Positions 1 through 7,202 of a stretch of DNA of 36,507 nucleotides are shown piece after piece (within the stretch, counting starts at the first letter, position 1; the number at the start of each line of letters is the position of its first letter). The position numbers and the translations under genes are program-made. A model generated the notes under the pieces. That model did no database searches. It saw only the letters and a program-made list of their open reading frames with translations, and was not told where the DNA came from. The stretch is from Clostridiales bacterium (lineage in GTDB: Bacteria; Bacillota; Clostridia; Oscillospirales; Oscillospiraceae). The stretch lies in contig JALFRA010000041.1 in NCBI GenBank assembly GCA_022785125.1, positions 1-36,507 of the forward strand. The letters are read 5' to 3'.

Positions 1-63
1 GTACAACGTAATCTGGGTGTGTTGACGCCATTGGAAAAGCATAAGTTGTGCCTCGCCGCATAA
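1..63 (+). CDS. C-terminal fragment of a transposase, probably IS3 family
   Basis: The first 20 codons of the window are open and end in TAA at 61-63. They read as a basic tail containing LGVLTPLEKHKL, which resembles the end of the DDE integrase domain of IS3-family OrfB proteins (usually a LSPVEYR or MTPMEYH-like motif just before the stop). The gene starts outside the window, so catalytic residues cannot be seen. The following hairpin and an IS-like end support the call, but 20 residues are too few for certainty. Confidence 0.45.
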   Translation, partial: VQRNLGVLTPLEKHKLCLAA

Positions 64-68
64 AAAGT

Positions 69-93
69 GGCCAGCAGAAATGAACTGCTGGCC
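69..93 (+). terminator. Hairpin after the transposase gene
   Basis: GGCCAGCAG (69-77) and CTGCTGGCC (85-93) form a perfect 9-bp stem with a 7-base loop six bases after the transposase stop. A T-rich tract follows after about five bases. It probably stops transcription leaving the IS. Confidence 0.5.
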
Positions 94-175
94 GGGGAAT
101 TTTTATACTTTTTCACTGTCCTCTTGACGGGTAGCGGTTCACGGAGGGCTGCTTTCCTATCTTGTGGGAAGGTTC

Positions 176-203
176 CGTAGGGGCCGGCGTCCCCGACGGC
201 CCG
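176..203. repeat. 28-bp palindromic intergenic repeat, copy 1
   Basis: The sequence begins CGTAGGGGCCG and ends CGGCCCG with a 10-base variable centre. An inverted copy of equal length lies at 7090-7117. The arms GGGCCG/CGGCCC can fold as a hairpin. This looks like a REP-type dispersed element. The rest of 142-240 shows no gene. Confidence 0.6.
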
Positions 204-240
204 TTTGTGTCCGGGTGCGGGGCGTCCGGGAGGCCGCCCC

Positions 241-498
241 CTACAGAGGCTCCGCCTTCAGATCCTTTCCGCTGCCGGTGACGGCGTAGAAGGCGTACTC
301 CCCCTCTTTCAGGGTGGAGGCGGCCAGGGCGGCGCGCACCGGCTCCAGGTCGTTGGGCTGAAACCGGACGGCGATGCCGCAGCCCAGGGAGATCTCCCGC
401 AGCACCGGCATCACCAGAACGAGAGCCACCTCTTTCAGCACTTTTTGGGCATAAATGGCCCCGTAGGTGGAGGTAAAGGTGATGACGCCGTAGTCCAT
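241..498 (-). CDS. DUF3343 family protein (putative Se/S carrier-like)
   Basis: An 85-residue protein matching the DUF3343 family in length and pattern: a short N-terminal strand (DYGVITFTSTYGAIYAQKVL), then helix and strand segments, with IAVRFQPNDLEPVRAAL near the end. These small proteins are repeatedly found next to yedF in Firmicutes and are suspected to carry or transfer selenium or sulfur; no reaction is established. The ATG at 498 overlaps the yedF stop by one base (TGATG), which indicates translational coupling. A GTG at 501 is an alternative start. There is little room for an independent RBS, which fits coupled translation. Confidence 0.8.
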   Translation of the reverse strand: MDYGVITFTSTYGAIYAQKVLKEVALVLVMPVLREISLGCGIAVRFQPNDLEPVRAALAASTLKEGEYAFYAVTGSGKDLKAEPL

Positions 499-1097
499 CA
501 CAGGGAGATCACCTTGGCCGCCTTCTGCATCCGGGTGACGATGTCATACATATTGCTGACGGCGCCCACCTTCAGCTGATCGGTAAGGCCGTAGAAGTTG
601 AGGCAGGTGCCGCACACCAGGATCTCGGTGCCGCTCTCGCTGAGGGCTTTCAGGTGGTCCGCCACCTGCTCGTCCAGGGTGGGCAGCTTGACGCCGGCGT
701 TCATGAAGAGCACCGCGCCCGGCTTGTCCTCCCCCTGGGCCAAAGTGTAAAAGAACATCCGCATCAGGTTGGCGCCCAGCTCCCGGTCCCCGTCGCCGAT
801 GATGTTCCGGCCCACGAACACCGCCCAGTCCCCTCCGGCTGCGGGCAGGGGGGAGTTGACGGCCTCCTCACAGACGGAGCATCCCTCTCCCTTACTAAAG
901 TCCAGAGCGTAGGTGCCTCCGTCCTCCCGGACCTGGACGGCAAAGCCCTGGTTGTCTGCCAGCCTCTTCAAATTCTCCACGGCGGTAGGGTTGTCCACCA
1001 GCACGGTAAAGGCGGTATGCCCCTGAGCCATGGCCCCCTTGGCCAGGATCACGGGGGTAGGACAGGGCTTGCCCTTGGCGTCTACAAGATATGCCAT
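498..1097 (-). CDS. yedF: YedF-type sulfurtransferase-like protein
   Basis: A 199-residue protein. The N-terminal TusA/SirA-like domain carries the CPxP signature (KGKPCPTPVILAKGAM, about residues 9-24), whose cysteine is the expected persulfide or selenide carrier. The C-terminal DsrE/F-like half contains VLFMNAGVKL and EILVCGTCLNFYGL with a CxxC pair. This two-domain layout is that of the protein called YedF of selenium metabolism; its reaction is not established. The start at 1097 is chosen because GGAGG lies just upstream (1107-1111); the longer open frame to 1286 runs through the promoter. The DUF3343 gene follows in the same operon. No selD or selA is visible in the window, so a selenium role is by family association. 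Confidence 0.85.
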   Translation of the reverse strand: MAYLVDAKGKPCPTPVILAKGAMAQGHTAFTVLVDNPTAVENLKRLADNQGFAVQVREDGGTYALDFSKGEGCSVCEEAVNSPLPAAGGDWAVFVGRNIIGDGDRELGANLMRMFFYTLAQGEDKPGAVLFMNAGVKLPTLDEQVADHLKALSESGTEILVCGTCLNFYGLTDQLKVGAVSNMYDIVTRMQKAAKVISL

Positions 1098-1124
1098 TGT
1101 GTGTTCCTCCCATTGTTTTTCCCC

Positions 1125-1153
1125 ATTATACCTCCCCAGGTTCGCCGCCGCAA
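1125..1153 (-). promoter_or_regulatory. Sigma-A-type promoter of yedF-DUF3343
   Basis: On the minus strand TTGCGG (1153-1148) is followed after 17 bp by a perfect TATAAT (1130-1125). The start codon lies 27 bp further on, behind GGAGG. Spacing and -10 are ideal; the -35 matches at four positions. Confidence 0.65.
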
Positions 1154-1238
1154 GTGGTGGAAAACCGGTGGAAAATGTGAAAAATTCTTTAAAATCCACC
1201 GCCAGACGGCCCTTGTGCTTTTTCGGCGGGAGAAGTTG

Positions 1239-1273
1239 TGCTATACTGTAAAGGCCCGGCGGATAGCCGGGCC
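1239..1273 (+). promoter_or_regulatory. Extended -10 promoter and leader hairpin of the FHA-FtsW gene
   Basis: TGC-TATACT (1239-1247) is an extended -10 with no good -35 at 17-18 bp. Right after the expected transcription start, GGCCCGGC (1253-1260) and GCCGGGCC (1266-1273) form a perfect 8-bp stem, about 17 bases before AAAGGAGG. The hairpin would sit at the 5' end of the mRNA, where it could protect the transcript from exonucleases. Confidence 0.5.
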
Positions 1274-1306
1274 TGAAATCTTCCAACGCGAAAGGAGGTG
1301 GGCGGT

Positions 1307-3097
1307 ATGGAGCTTCTCACCGGCTGGCTGACGGAAAACGAGGTGTTGTGCGCCTGGTTTACCTCCATTGTGCGCTTTGTCTTTCCCGTGCTGGCCCTGC
1401 TCATCCTCATCCGCACCATCCGCTCCCTGCTGACGGTGCCCTGTCTGCCCGAGGTGTGGGCCTACCTCACTCTGCCCAACGGGGCTAACGAGCCCCTCAC
1501 CCACTGGGAGAACATTCTGGGCCGGGCGAACAACTGCGACGTGGTGCTCAACTACCCGGTGGTATCCCGGCAGCACGCCGCCCTCATCCGCAGCGAGGAC
1601 GACACCTGGACCGCCTACGACTTAAACTCCAAGGGCGGCGTCACCGTCAACGGCAAGCCGGTCCATGACGCCACACCCGTTCAGTACGGCGACGTGGTGG
1701 CGGTGGGCGGTGTGGAGACGGTGCTCCTCCCCCTCTCCCCTGAGGAGAAGGCCAAGCGGCGCAGCAACCGCCGCCGGTCCCGCCCGGTGTCCCCCTGGCT
1801 GGGCCTGGTGCTGCTGACGGTATTCCAGGTGCTGACCGCCATTCAGCTCATCATCAGCGAGGGCCCCGGCGCCTCCCCCATGATCCCCATCACCTTCCTG
1901 TGCTTTACCGGGGTCATGTGGCTCTACTTCCTGGTGCTGCGGGCCATGCGGCGGGTGGGCTTTGAGATGGAGACCATCGCCTTCTTCCTGTCCACCCTGT
2001 CCCTGTCGGTTACCTGCTCCTCCAACACGGCGGCCCTCTTCAAGCAGTTCCTCTGCGTGGTGCTGGGGCTCCTTCTCTTCCTCATTCTGGGCGTCTTTCT
2101 CCGGGACCTGGACCGGGCCAAGAAGATCCGCTGGCTCATGGCGGGTGCGGCCATCGGCTTTCTCAGCCTGACGGTGGTGCTCTACAAGCTGGGTCTGGCC
2201 GACCCCAAGTACGGCGCGGCCAACTGGATCTCCATCGGCGGCATCAGCGTACAGCCCTCGGAGATCGCCAAGATCTGCTATATCTTTGCCGGGGCCGCCA
2301 CCCTGGAGCGGCTCTTCCGCAAGCGGAACCTGGGCTTGTTCATTGTGCTTACCGGCGTGTCCCTGGCCTGCCTGGCCTATATGAGCGACTTCGGCACCGC
2401 CGCCATCTTCTTTGTCACCTTCCTGGTCATCGCCTATCTCCGCTCCGGCGACTGGGCCACCCTGGCCCTCATCTGCGGCGGCGGCGTGTTCGCGGTCCTC
2501 ACCATGCTGTCGGTGAAGCCCTACATCATGAGCCGGTTTGCCACCTGGGGACACGCCTGGGAGAACGCCTCGGTGGGCAGCGGCTACCAGCAGACCCGCA
2601 CCATGTCGGCCGCCGCCTCCGGCGGTCTGGTGGGCGTGGGCCCCGGCGAGGGCTGGCTCCACAGGGTGGGCGCGGGCGATACCGATCTGGTGTTTGGTAT
2701 GCTGTGCGAGGAGTGGGGCCTCATCATCGGGGTGCTGGCCATCCTGTCCATCGTCACTCTGGCGGTATTCGCCGTCCGGGCCTGCCGGGCGGGCCGGTCC
2801 TCCTTCTATATCATCGCCGCCTGCGCCGCCACCTCCATGATGGTGTTCCAGACCTGCCTCAACGTGTTCGGCGCGGTGGACATCCTGCCCCTGACCGGCG
2901 TTACCTTCCCCTTTGTGTCCAACGGCGGCACCGCCATGATCGCCTCCTGGGGCCTGCTGGCCTACCTGAAGGCCACCGACACCCGTCAGAACGCCAGCTT
3001 CGCCATCCGCCTGCCCTCTCGCAAGGAGGACCGGCAGAACGCTCAGCTGTCCATGAAACGCAGCGAGCAGTGGGAGGGCCGCTATGAAGAAGATTGA
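1307..3097 (+). CDS. FHA domain-FtsW/RodA/SpoVE fusion, SEDS peptidoglycan polymerase
   Basis: A 596-residue protein. One N-terminal membrane segment (about 20-36) precedes a cytoplasmic FHA domain (about 68-140) with the phosphothreonine-binding landmarks GR (72-73), SRQH (87-90) and NG (115-116). After an arginine-rich linker (150-160) comes a multi-spanning SEDS domain with ANWISIGGISVQPSEIAK, GPGEGWLHRVGAGDTD and PFVSNGGT, equivalents of conserved FtsW/RodA loops. SEDS proteins polymerise lipid II into glycan strands with a class B PBP partner. The FHA domain predicts recruitment or control by a Ser/Thr kinase. ATG 1307 is preferred over GTG 1298 because AAAGGAGG ends eight bases upstream; the GTG overlaps that RBS. 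The gene overlaps the PBP gene by 14 bp, so the two are translated together. Confidence 0.9.
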   Translation: MELLTGWLTENEVLCAWFTSIVRFVFPVLALLILIRTIRSLLTVPCLPEVWAYLTLPNGANEPLTHWENILGRANNCDVVLNYPVVSRQHAALIRSEDDTWTAYDLNSKGGVTVNGKPVHDATPVQYGDVVAVGGVETVLLPLSPEEKAKRRSNRRRSRPVSPWLGLVLLTVFQVLTAIQLIISEGPGASPMIPITFLCFTGVMWLYFLVLRAMRRVGFEMETIAFFLSTLSLSVTCSSNTAALFKQFLCVVLGLLLFLILGVFLRDLDRAKKIRWLMAGAAIGFLSLTVVLYKLGLADPKYGAANWISIGGISVQPSEIAKICYIFAGAATLERLFRKRNLGLFIVLTGVSLACLAYMSDFGTAAIFFVTFLVIAYLRSGDWATLALICGGGVFAVLTMLSVKPYIMSRFATWGHAWENASVGSGYQQTRTMSAAASGGLVGVGPGEGWLHRVGAGDTDLVFGMLCEEWGLIIGVLAILSIVTLAVFAVRACRAGRSSFYIIAACAATSMMVFQTCLNVFGAVDILPLTGVTFPFVSNGGTAMIASWGLLAYLKATDTRQNASFAIRLPSRKEDRQNAQLSMKRSEQWEGRYEED

Positions 3098-4454
3098 AAA
3101 ACGGGCCTTCCTCTGCCTGATCCTGGCCGCCGCCCTGATTCTGGGGCTGGGCCTCTATGTGGTGCGCTATGTGCTCTACGGCAACCGCTGGGCCTCCTTT
3201 GCCGCCAACCGCCACCTGTACAACAGCCAGGGCCAGCTCTCGGTGGGCCGGGTGCTGGACCGGGACGGGGATGTGCTCAGCTGGGCCGACGAGGCGGGGA
3301 AACGCCACTACTACGAAAACGCCACCGTTCGCAAGGCCACCCTCCACGCCGTGGGTGACGCCCAGGGCAAGATCGGTACCGGCGCCCTCACCGCCTTTGC
3401 AAGCCAGCTTTCCGGCTATAATCTGTTCACCGGGGCCTACTCCCCCCTGGGCAACGGCAACGATCTGTACCTCACCCTGGACGCCCGGCTCAACTACACC
3501 GCCCTCCAGGCCCTGGGAGGCCGCAAGGGGGCGGTGGGGGTGTACAACTATAAGACCGGGGAGATTTTGTGCATGGTGTCCTCCCCCACCTACGACCCTC
3601 TGGACCCGCCGGCAGATGTGGAGGACAATCCTGCCTATGACGGCGTGTACCTCAACCGGTTCCTGTCGGGCACCTTCCCGCCGGGCTCGGTATTCAAGAC
3701 GGTGACTCTAGCCGCCGCCATTGAAAACATCCCCGACCTCTTTGACCGGAGATGGACCTGTACCGGCTCCACCGAGGTGGGGGGCGAGGCTATCACCTGC
3801 CCCCGGGTCCACGGAGAGATGGACATCTATGACGCCCTGGCCAACTCCTGCAACGGAGTGTTCGGCCAGCTGGCCGCCGAACTGGGGCCGGAGGTCATGC
3901 AGAGCTATACCGAGAAGGCGGGGCTCACCTCCTCCTATAAGGTCAGCGGCCTCACTTCCGCCGCCGGGCGGTTTGACTTCACCGGCACCACCGGCCAGCT
4001 GGCCTGGGCCGGTGTGGGCCAGTACAACGACCTGGCCAACCCCTGCGCCATTATGACCTACATGGGAGCCATCGCCAACGGCGGCAAAGCCGCCGTGCCC
4101 CGGCTCATCCTCAAGGTGGAAAATCCCCTGGGTCTGCCCGCTCTGCCCCAGTGGACCAGCAAGACGGGCACCCTCATTGAGTCCTCCACCGCCGCCACCC
4201 TGGCGGACATCATGTCCCGCAACGTCATCGACGCTTACGGCTCCGGCCGGTTCCCCAATATGGACATCTGCGCCAAGAGCGGCACCGCCGAGGTGGGGGG
4301 CGGCAAGGCTCCTCACGCCTGGTTCAGCGGCTTCCTCCGCAACGAGGACGCTCCCTACGCCTTTGTGGTGCTGGTGGAGAACGGCGGCTCGGGCGCTGAC
4401 GTGGCCGGTTCCGTGGCCGCCCAGGTGCTGGACGCGCTGGTCAACGGCTATTGA
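3084..4454 (+). CDS. Class B penicillin-binding protein (transpeptidase)
   Basis: A 456-residue protein with an N-terminal membrane anchor (about 8-31) and an extracellular transpeptidase domain. The three active-site motifs are in order: SVFK (S202-K205, catalytic serine), SCN (S255-N257) and KSGT (398-401). The preceding pedestal is short compared with FtsI or MrdA (usually 550-700 residues), as in the PbpA-like partners of FtsW/RodA in actinobacteria and clostridia. It cross-links glycan strands at the outer face of the membrane. Overlap with the upstream SEDS gene and the pairing itself argue for one elongation or sporulation synthase complex. Which of the two cannot be decided from sequence. 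Confidence 0.92.
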   Translation: MKKIEKRAFLCLILAAALILGLGLYVVRYVLYGNRWASFAANRHLYNSQGQLSVGRVLDRDGDVLSWADEAGKRHYYENATVRKATLHAVGDAQGKIGTGALTAFASQLSGYNLFTGAYSPLGNGNDLYLTLDARLNYTALQALGGRKGAVGVYNYKTGEILCMVSSPTYDPLDPPADVEDNPAYDGVYLNRFLSGTFPPGSVFKTVTLAAAIENIPDLFDRRWTCTGSTEVGGEAITCPRVHGEMDIYDALANSCNGVFGQLAAELGPEVMQSYTEKAGLTSSYKVSGLTSAAGRFDFTGTTGQLAWAGVGQYNDLANPCAIMTYMGAIANGGKAAVPRLILKVENPLGLPALPQWTSKTGTLIESSTAATLADIMSRNVIDAYGSGRFPNMDICAKSGTAEVGGGKAPHAWFSGFLRNEDAPYAFVVLVENGGSGADVAGSVAAQVLDALVNGY

Positions 4455-4466
4455 GGTCGGCCCAGT

Positions 4467-4522
4467 CCCCCTCATCCGGCCCTGCGGGCCACCTTCCCCC
4501 CTGTGGTGGGAAGGTCAGGGGG
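4467..4522. repeat. Nested inverted-repeat intergenic element
   Basis: Outer arms CCCCCT (4467-4472) and AGGGGG (4517-4522) enclose GGCCC-TGC-GGGCC (4478-4490) and ACCTTCCC (4491-4498) with GGGAAGGT (4508-4515). It lies between convergent genes and covers the stop codon of the SLOG gene. The CTCATCCGGCC...ACCTTCCCC wording resembles repeats I recall from many Oscillospirales genomes. It may act as a two-way terminator. Confidence 0.55.
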
Positions 4523-4991
4523 TCAACAATCGCACCTCCAGCCCCTGCTGCCGGGCGTAGTTGACCGTGTAGGCGGTGCCGCCGGTATCCCGGGTGCAGT
4601 AGGCCACGCATACTGTGCTGTGATCCACCAGATGGCGGTTGCGTTTGTGCATACATCCCGGCGTGTACCGCTGGGCGGTGTACACCACCTTGTGGGCGGC
4701 GGCTTTGATACGCTCATACTCCGCCACATCCGCCTCCCTCCAGCCTCTGGTCTGGTCGGGGCAGGGCAGCACCAGAATGAGCCGGATGTGAGGGAACTCC
4801 CCCGCCAGACCCAGCACGGTCTGAGCCGCAAGAGTATCAAACCCTAAAGCCCCTCCCGCGCCGAAGTACCGCACGCCCCGTGCGATGAGCTGCCGCACCG
4901 TCCCCTCCAGGTTTTCCACCAGCGCCTGCCGCTGTGTGGACGGAATGTCCCGGTGTCCGGTGAAGCAGCAGGTCTGTTCCCGTATGGTCAT
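4515..4991 (-). CDS. SLOG (YpsA/DUF1273-like) family protein
   Basis: A 158-residue protein with the Rossmann-like SLOG pattern: CCFTGHRD at the N-terminus, GAGGALGFDTLAAQ (about 44-57, the predicted nucleotide or ADP-ribose-binding loop), LILVLPCPDQ, a W-x-Y helix, and GGTAYTVNYARQQGLEV near the end. SLOG proteins bind nucleotide-derived ligands; members range from YpsA, a division-linked stress protein, to modules of defence systems. It is a single gene here with no effector neighbour, so a stand-alone YpsA-like role is more likely than defence. A G-rich RBS precedes ATG 4991. Its stop lies in the intergenic repeat. Confidence 0.8.
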   Translation of the reverse strand: MTIREQTCCFTGHRDIPSTQRQALVENLEGTVRQLIARGVRYFGAGGALGFDTLAAQTVLGLAGEFPHIRLILVLPCPDQTRGWREADVAEYERIKAAAHKVVYTAQRYTPGCMHKRNRHLVDHSTVCVAYCTRDTGGTAYTVNYARQQGLEVRLLTP

Positions 4992-5048
4992 ACCCAGTCC
5001 CCCCTTTTTCCCCAGTATAGGCCGGGGAAGCGGTCGAATTTTGTCGCA

Positions 5049-5080
5049 TTCAGGGCGCTGCCAACAGGCAGCGCCCTGAA
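5049..5080. repeat. Perfect 14-bp inverted repeat upstream of ftsH
   Basis: TTCAGGGCGCTGCC (5049-5062) and its complement (5067-5080) flank an AACA loop in the 210-bp divergent region between the SLOG gene and ftsH. No gene reads into it, and there is no T-run on the minus strand and only TTTT on the plus strand. It lies 49 bp upstream of the ftsH -35, so it could be an operator or a transcription barrier. Confidence 0.5.
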
Positions 5081-5128
5081 CTTTTCCACACTGGATATGA
5101 ATAATGTGTAAAACCTTGTGGAATCCTC

Positions 5129-5156
5129 TTGACTTTAGGACTCAAAACTCTATTAT
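5129..5156 (+). promoter_or_regulatory. Sigma-A promoter of ftsH
   Basis: TTGACT (5129-5134), 16-bp spacer, TATTAT (5151-5156) in an AT-rich stretch. The RBS GGAGG follows at 5189-5193 and the ATG at 5202. No CIRCE-like repeat was seen. Confidence 0.7.
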
Positions 5157-5201
5157 TTATTTAGTACAGAAAATATTGTTCGTATTTTGGAGGATTTTAA
5201 T

Positions 5202-7085
5202 ATGCAAGAGGTCAAAGAGGACGGGAAGACTCCCAGCCCACCCAAAAAACCGCTGATTTTCTACTATGCCCTGGCCCTGGTGGCCCTGATGCTCCTCAAC
5301 GCCTTCTTCTTCCCCTCGGTGCTGGAGCGGCAGGTGATCGAGGTGCCCTACAGCCAGTTTCTCACCATGGTGGACGACGATCAGGTAAAAGAAGTGGCCC
5401 TGGATGAGGACAGCCGGCAGATCGTCTTTACCGCCGCCGATGATGCCGGAAAGCTGAGCTATTACAAAACCGGCATCTGGCCGGACGACGGCCAGCGGCT
5501 GCTGAACCAGCTGCGGGAGGACCCCGATATCGTGTTCAGCGCCGAGATCCCCACCCAGGCCAATCCCATTTTCGCCTTTCTGGTCAGCTGGATCCTGCCC
5601 ATTTTCTTCTTTATTCTCATTGGACAGCTGATCTCCCGCTTTATGATGAAGCGGATGGGCAACAACCTGCCCGGCGGCATGAACAATGCCATGACCTTTG
5701 GCAAGTCGGGCGCCAAGGTCTATGTGGAGGAGGCCTCCACCGGCGTGTCCTTTGCCGATGTGGCGGGCCAGGATGAGGCCAAGGACGCCCTGATGGAGGT
5801 GGTGGACTTCCTCCATGAGCCGGACAAGTACGCCGAGATCGGCGCCAGGCTGCCCAAGGGCGTGCTGCTGGTGGGCCCTCCCGGTACCGGCAAGACCCTG
5901 CTGGCCAAGGCGGTGGCGGGAGAGGCCAAGGTGCCCTTCTTCTCCATCTCCGGCTCGGAGTTTGTGGAGATGTTCGTGGGCATGGGCGCCGCCAAGGTGC
6001 GGGACCTGTTCAAGCAGGCGGGGGAGAAGGCCCCCTGCATCGTGTTCATCGACGAGATCGACGCCATCGGCAAGAAGCGTGACACCGGCGGCTATGGCGG
6101 CAACGATGAGCGGGAGCAGACCCTGAACCAGCTGCTGGCCGAAATGGACGGCTTCGACTCCAGCCGGGGCGTGGTGCTGCTGGCCGCCACCAACCGCCCC
6201 GAGAGTCTGGACCCCGCCCTCATGCGGCCCGGCCGGTTCGACCGGCGGGTGCGGGTGGAGCTGCCCGACCTCCAGGGCCGTGTGGCCATCCTGAAGGTCC
6301 ACGGAAAACACGTCCATATCGACGCCGACGTGGACTGGAGCGCCATTGCCCGGGCCACCGCCGGCGCCTCCGGCGCGGAGCTGGCCAACATCGTCAACGA
6401 GGCCGCCCTCCGGGCGGTGCGGCAGGGCCGCAAGGCTGTGACCCAGGCCGACCTGGAGGAGAGCGTGGAGACCGTCATCGCCGGGGCCCAGCGGAAGAAT
6501 GCCGTCATCTCCCCCCAGGAGAAGCAGCTGGTGTCTTTCCACGAGGTGGGCCACGCCCTGGTGGCCGCCCTCCAGACCCACTCCGCCCCGGTGACCAAGA
6601 TCACCATCATCCCCCGCACCTCGGGGGCTCTGGGCTACACCATGCAGGTGGACGAGGGGGAGCGCAACCTCATGAGCCGTGCGGAGCTGGTGAACAAGAT
6701 CGCCACCCTCACCGGCGGCCGGGCCGCCGAGGAGCTGATCTTCGGCGCGGACAACATTACCACCGGCGCCTCCAACGACATTGAGCAGGCCACCAAGCTG
6801 GCCCGGGCCATGATCACCCGATTCGGCATGACGGAGCAGTTCGACATGGTGGCTCTGGAGACGGTGAGCAACCAATACCTGGGCGGCGACACCTCCCTGG
6901 CCTGCTCCGCCGAGACGGCGGCCGAGATCGACCGGCAGGTGATTGCCACCGTGAAGGCGGCCCACCAGAAGGCCCTGGCCCTGCTGCGTAACCACGAGGA
7001 CCAGCTGCGGAAACTGGCGGGCTACCTGCTGGAGAAGGAGACCATCACCGGCGAGGAGTTTATGGACCTGCTGAAGCAGGAGTAA
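5202..7085 (+). CDS. ftsH: ATP-dependent zinc metalloprotease FtsH
   Basis: A 627-residue protein. Two membrane segments (about 17-37 and 123-145) flank the extracytoplasmic FtsH domain (about 40-120). The AAA+ domain has Walker A GPPGTGKT (225-232), Walker B IVFIDE (280-285) and the second region of homology ending [10 protein letters not shown] (341-350). The M41 protease domain carries HEVGH (447-451). It forms membrane hexamers that extract and degrade misassembled membrane proteins and short-lived regulators. ATG 5202 is used because GGAGG is eight bases upstream; the in-frame TTG at 5187 overlaps the RBS. The gene stands alone with its own promoter and ends at a terminator shared with pnp. 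All key residues are present. Confidence 0.97.
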   Translation: MQEVKEDGKTPSPPKKPLIFYYALALVALMLLNAFFFPSVLERQVIEVPYSQFLTMVDDDQVKEVALDEDSRQIVFTAADDAGKLSYYKTGIWPDDGQRLLNQLREDPDIVFSAEIPTQANPIFAFLVSWILPIFFFILIGQLISRFMMKRMGNNLPGGMNNAMTFGKSGAKVYVEEASTGVSFADVAGQDEAKDALMEVVDFLHEPDKYAEIGARLPKGVLLVGPPGTGKTLLAKAVAGEAKVPFFSISGSEFVEMFVGMGAAKVRDLFKQAGEKAPCIVFIDEIDAIGKKRDTGGYGGNDEREQTLNQLLAEMDGFDSSRGVVLLAATNRPESLDPALMRPGRFDRRVRVELPDLQGRVAILKVHGKHVHIDADVDWSAIARATAGASGAELANIVNEAALRAVRQGRKAVTQADLEESVETVIAGAQRKNAVISPQEKQLVSFHEVGHALVAALQTHSAPVTKITIIPRTSGALGYTMQVDEGERNLMSRAELVNKIATLTGGRAAEELIFGADNITTGASNDIEQATKLARAMITRFGMTEQFDMVALETVSNQYLGGDTSLACSAETAAEIDRQVIATVKAAHQKALALLRNHEDQLRKLAGYLLEKETITGEEFMDLLKQE

Positions 7086-7089
7086 CGGA

Positions 7090-7117
7090 CGGGCCGATGA
7101 GGGCATCGGCCCCTACG
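7090..7117. repeat. 28-bp palindromic intergenic repeat, copy 2
   Basis: Inverted relative to the copy at 176-203. It shares the outer blocks CGTAGGGGCCG and CGGCCCG (read on the minus strand) and differs in the 10-base centre, where GATG/CATC extends the stem to nine perfect pairs. It lies five bases after the ftsH stop. Confidence 0.6.
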
Positions 7118-7154
7118 TATGGGATACGGCATCCCTGACGCCTCGTTTGGAAAC

Positions 7155-7191
7155 AAAAAATCCCCGCTGCCAATGGCAGCGGGGATTTTTT
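7155..7191. terminator. Bidirectional terminator between ftsH and pnp
   Basis: A perfect 17-bp inverted repeat (7155-7171 and 7175-7191) with an AAT loop. The GC core TCCCCGCTGCC is flanked by A6 and T6, giving U-runs in both directions. It serves the convergent genes ftsH and pnp. Confidence 0.92.
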
Positions 7192-7202
7192 GCTATCTGG
7201 AA

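Larger units (their letters stand above)
1..141 (+). mobile_element. Right end of an IS3-type insertion sequence
   Basis: The stretch holds the transposase tail, a hairpin, and at 112-141 a candidate terminal repeat ending ...GCGGTTCA. Read inward on the other strand it begins TGAACCGCTACCCGTC, matching the 5'-TG...CA-3' termini and the TGaaCcGc start typical of IS3-family repeats. The other end and the target duplication are outside the window, so the boundary at 141 is inferred. Confidence 0.45.

Noticed and set aside
205-579. 124-codon plus-strand open frame at the left edge
   Set aside because: Runs antisense through DUF3343 and yedF, with Gly/Arg/Gln-rich composition and no RBS.
4515-4991. 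Part of a SLOG-based defence system
   Set aside because: No effector, nuclease or signalling partner gene is adjacent; neighbours are a PBP gene and ftsH.
5157-7106. 649-codon minus-strand open frame opposite ftsH
   Set aside because: Low-complexity antisense translation; covers the ftsH promoter and RBS.
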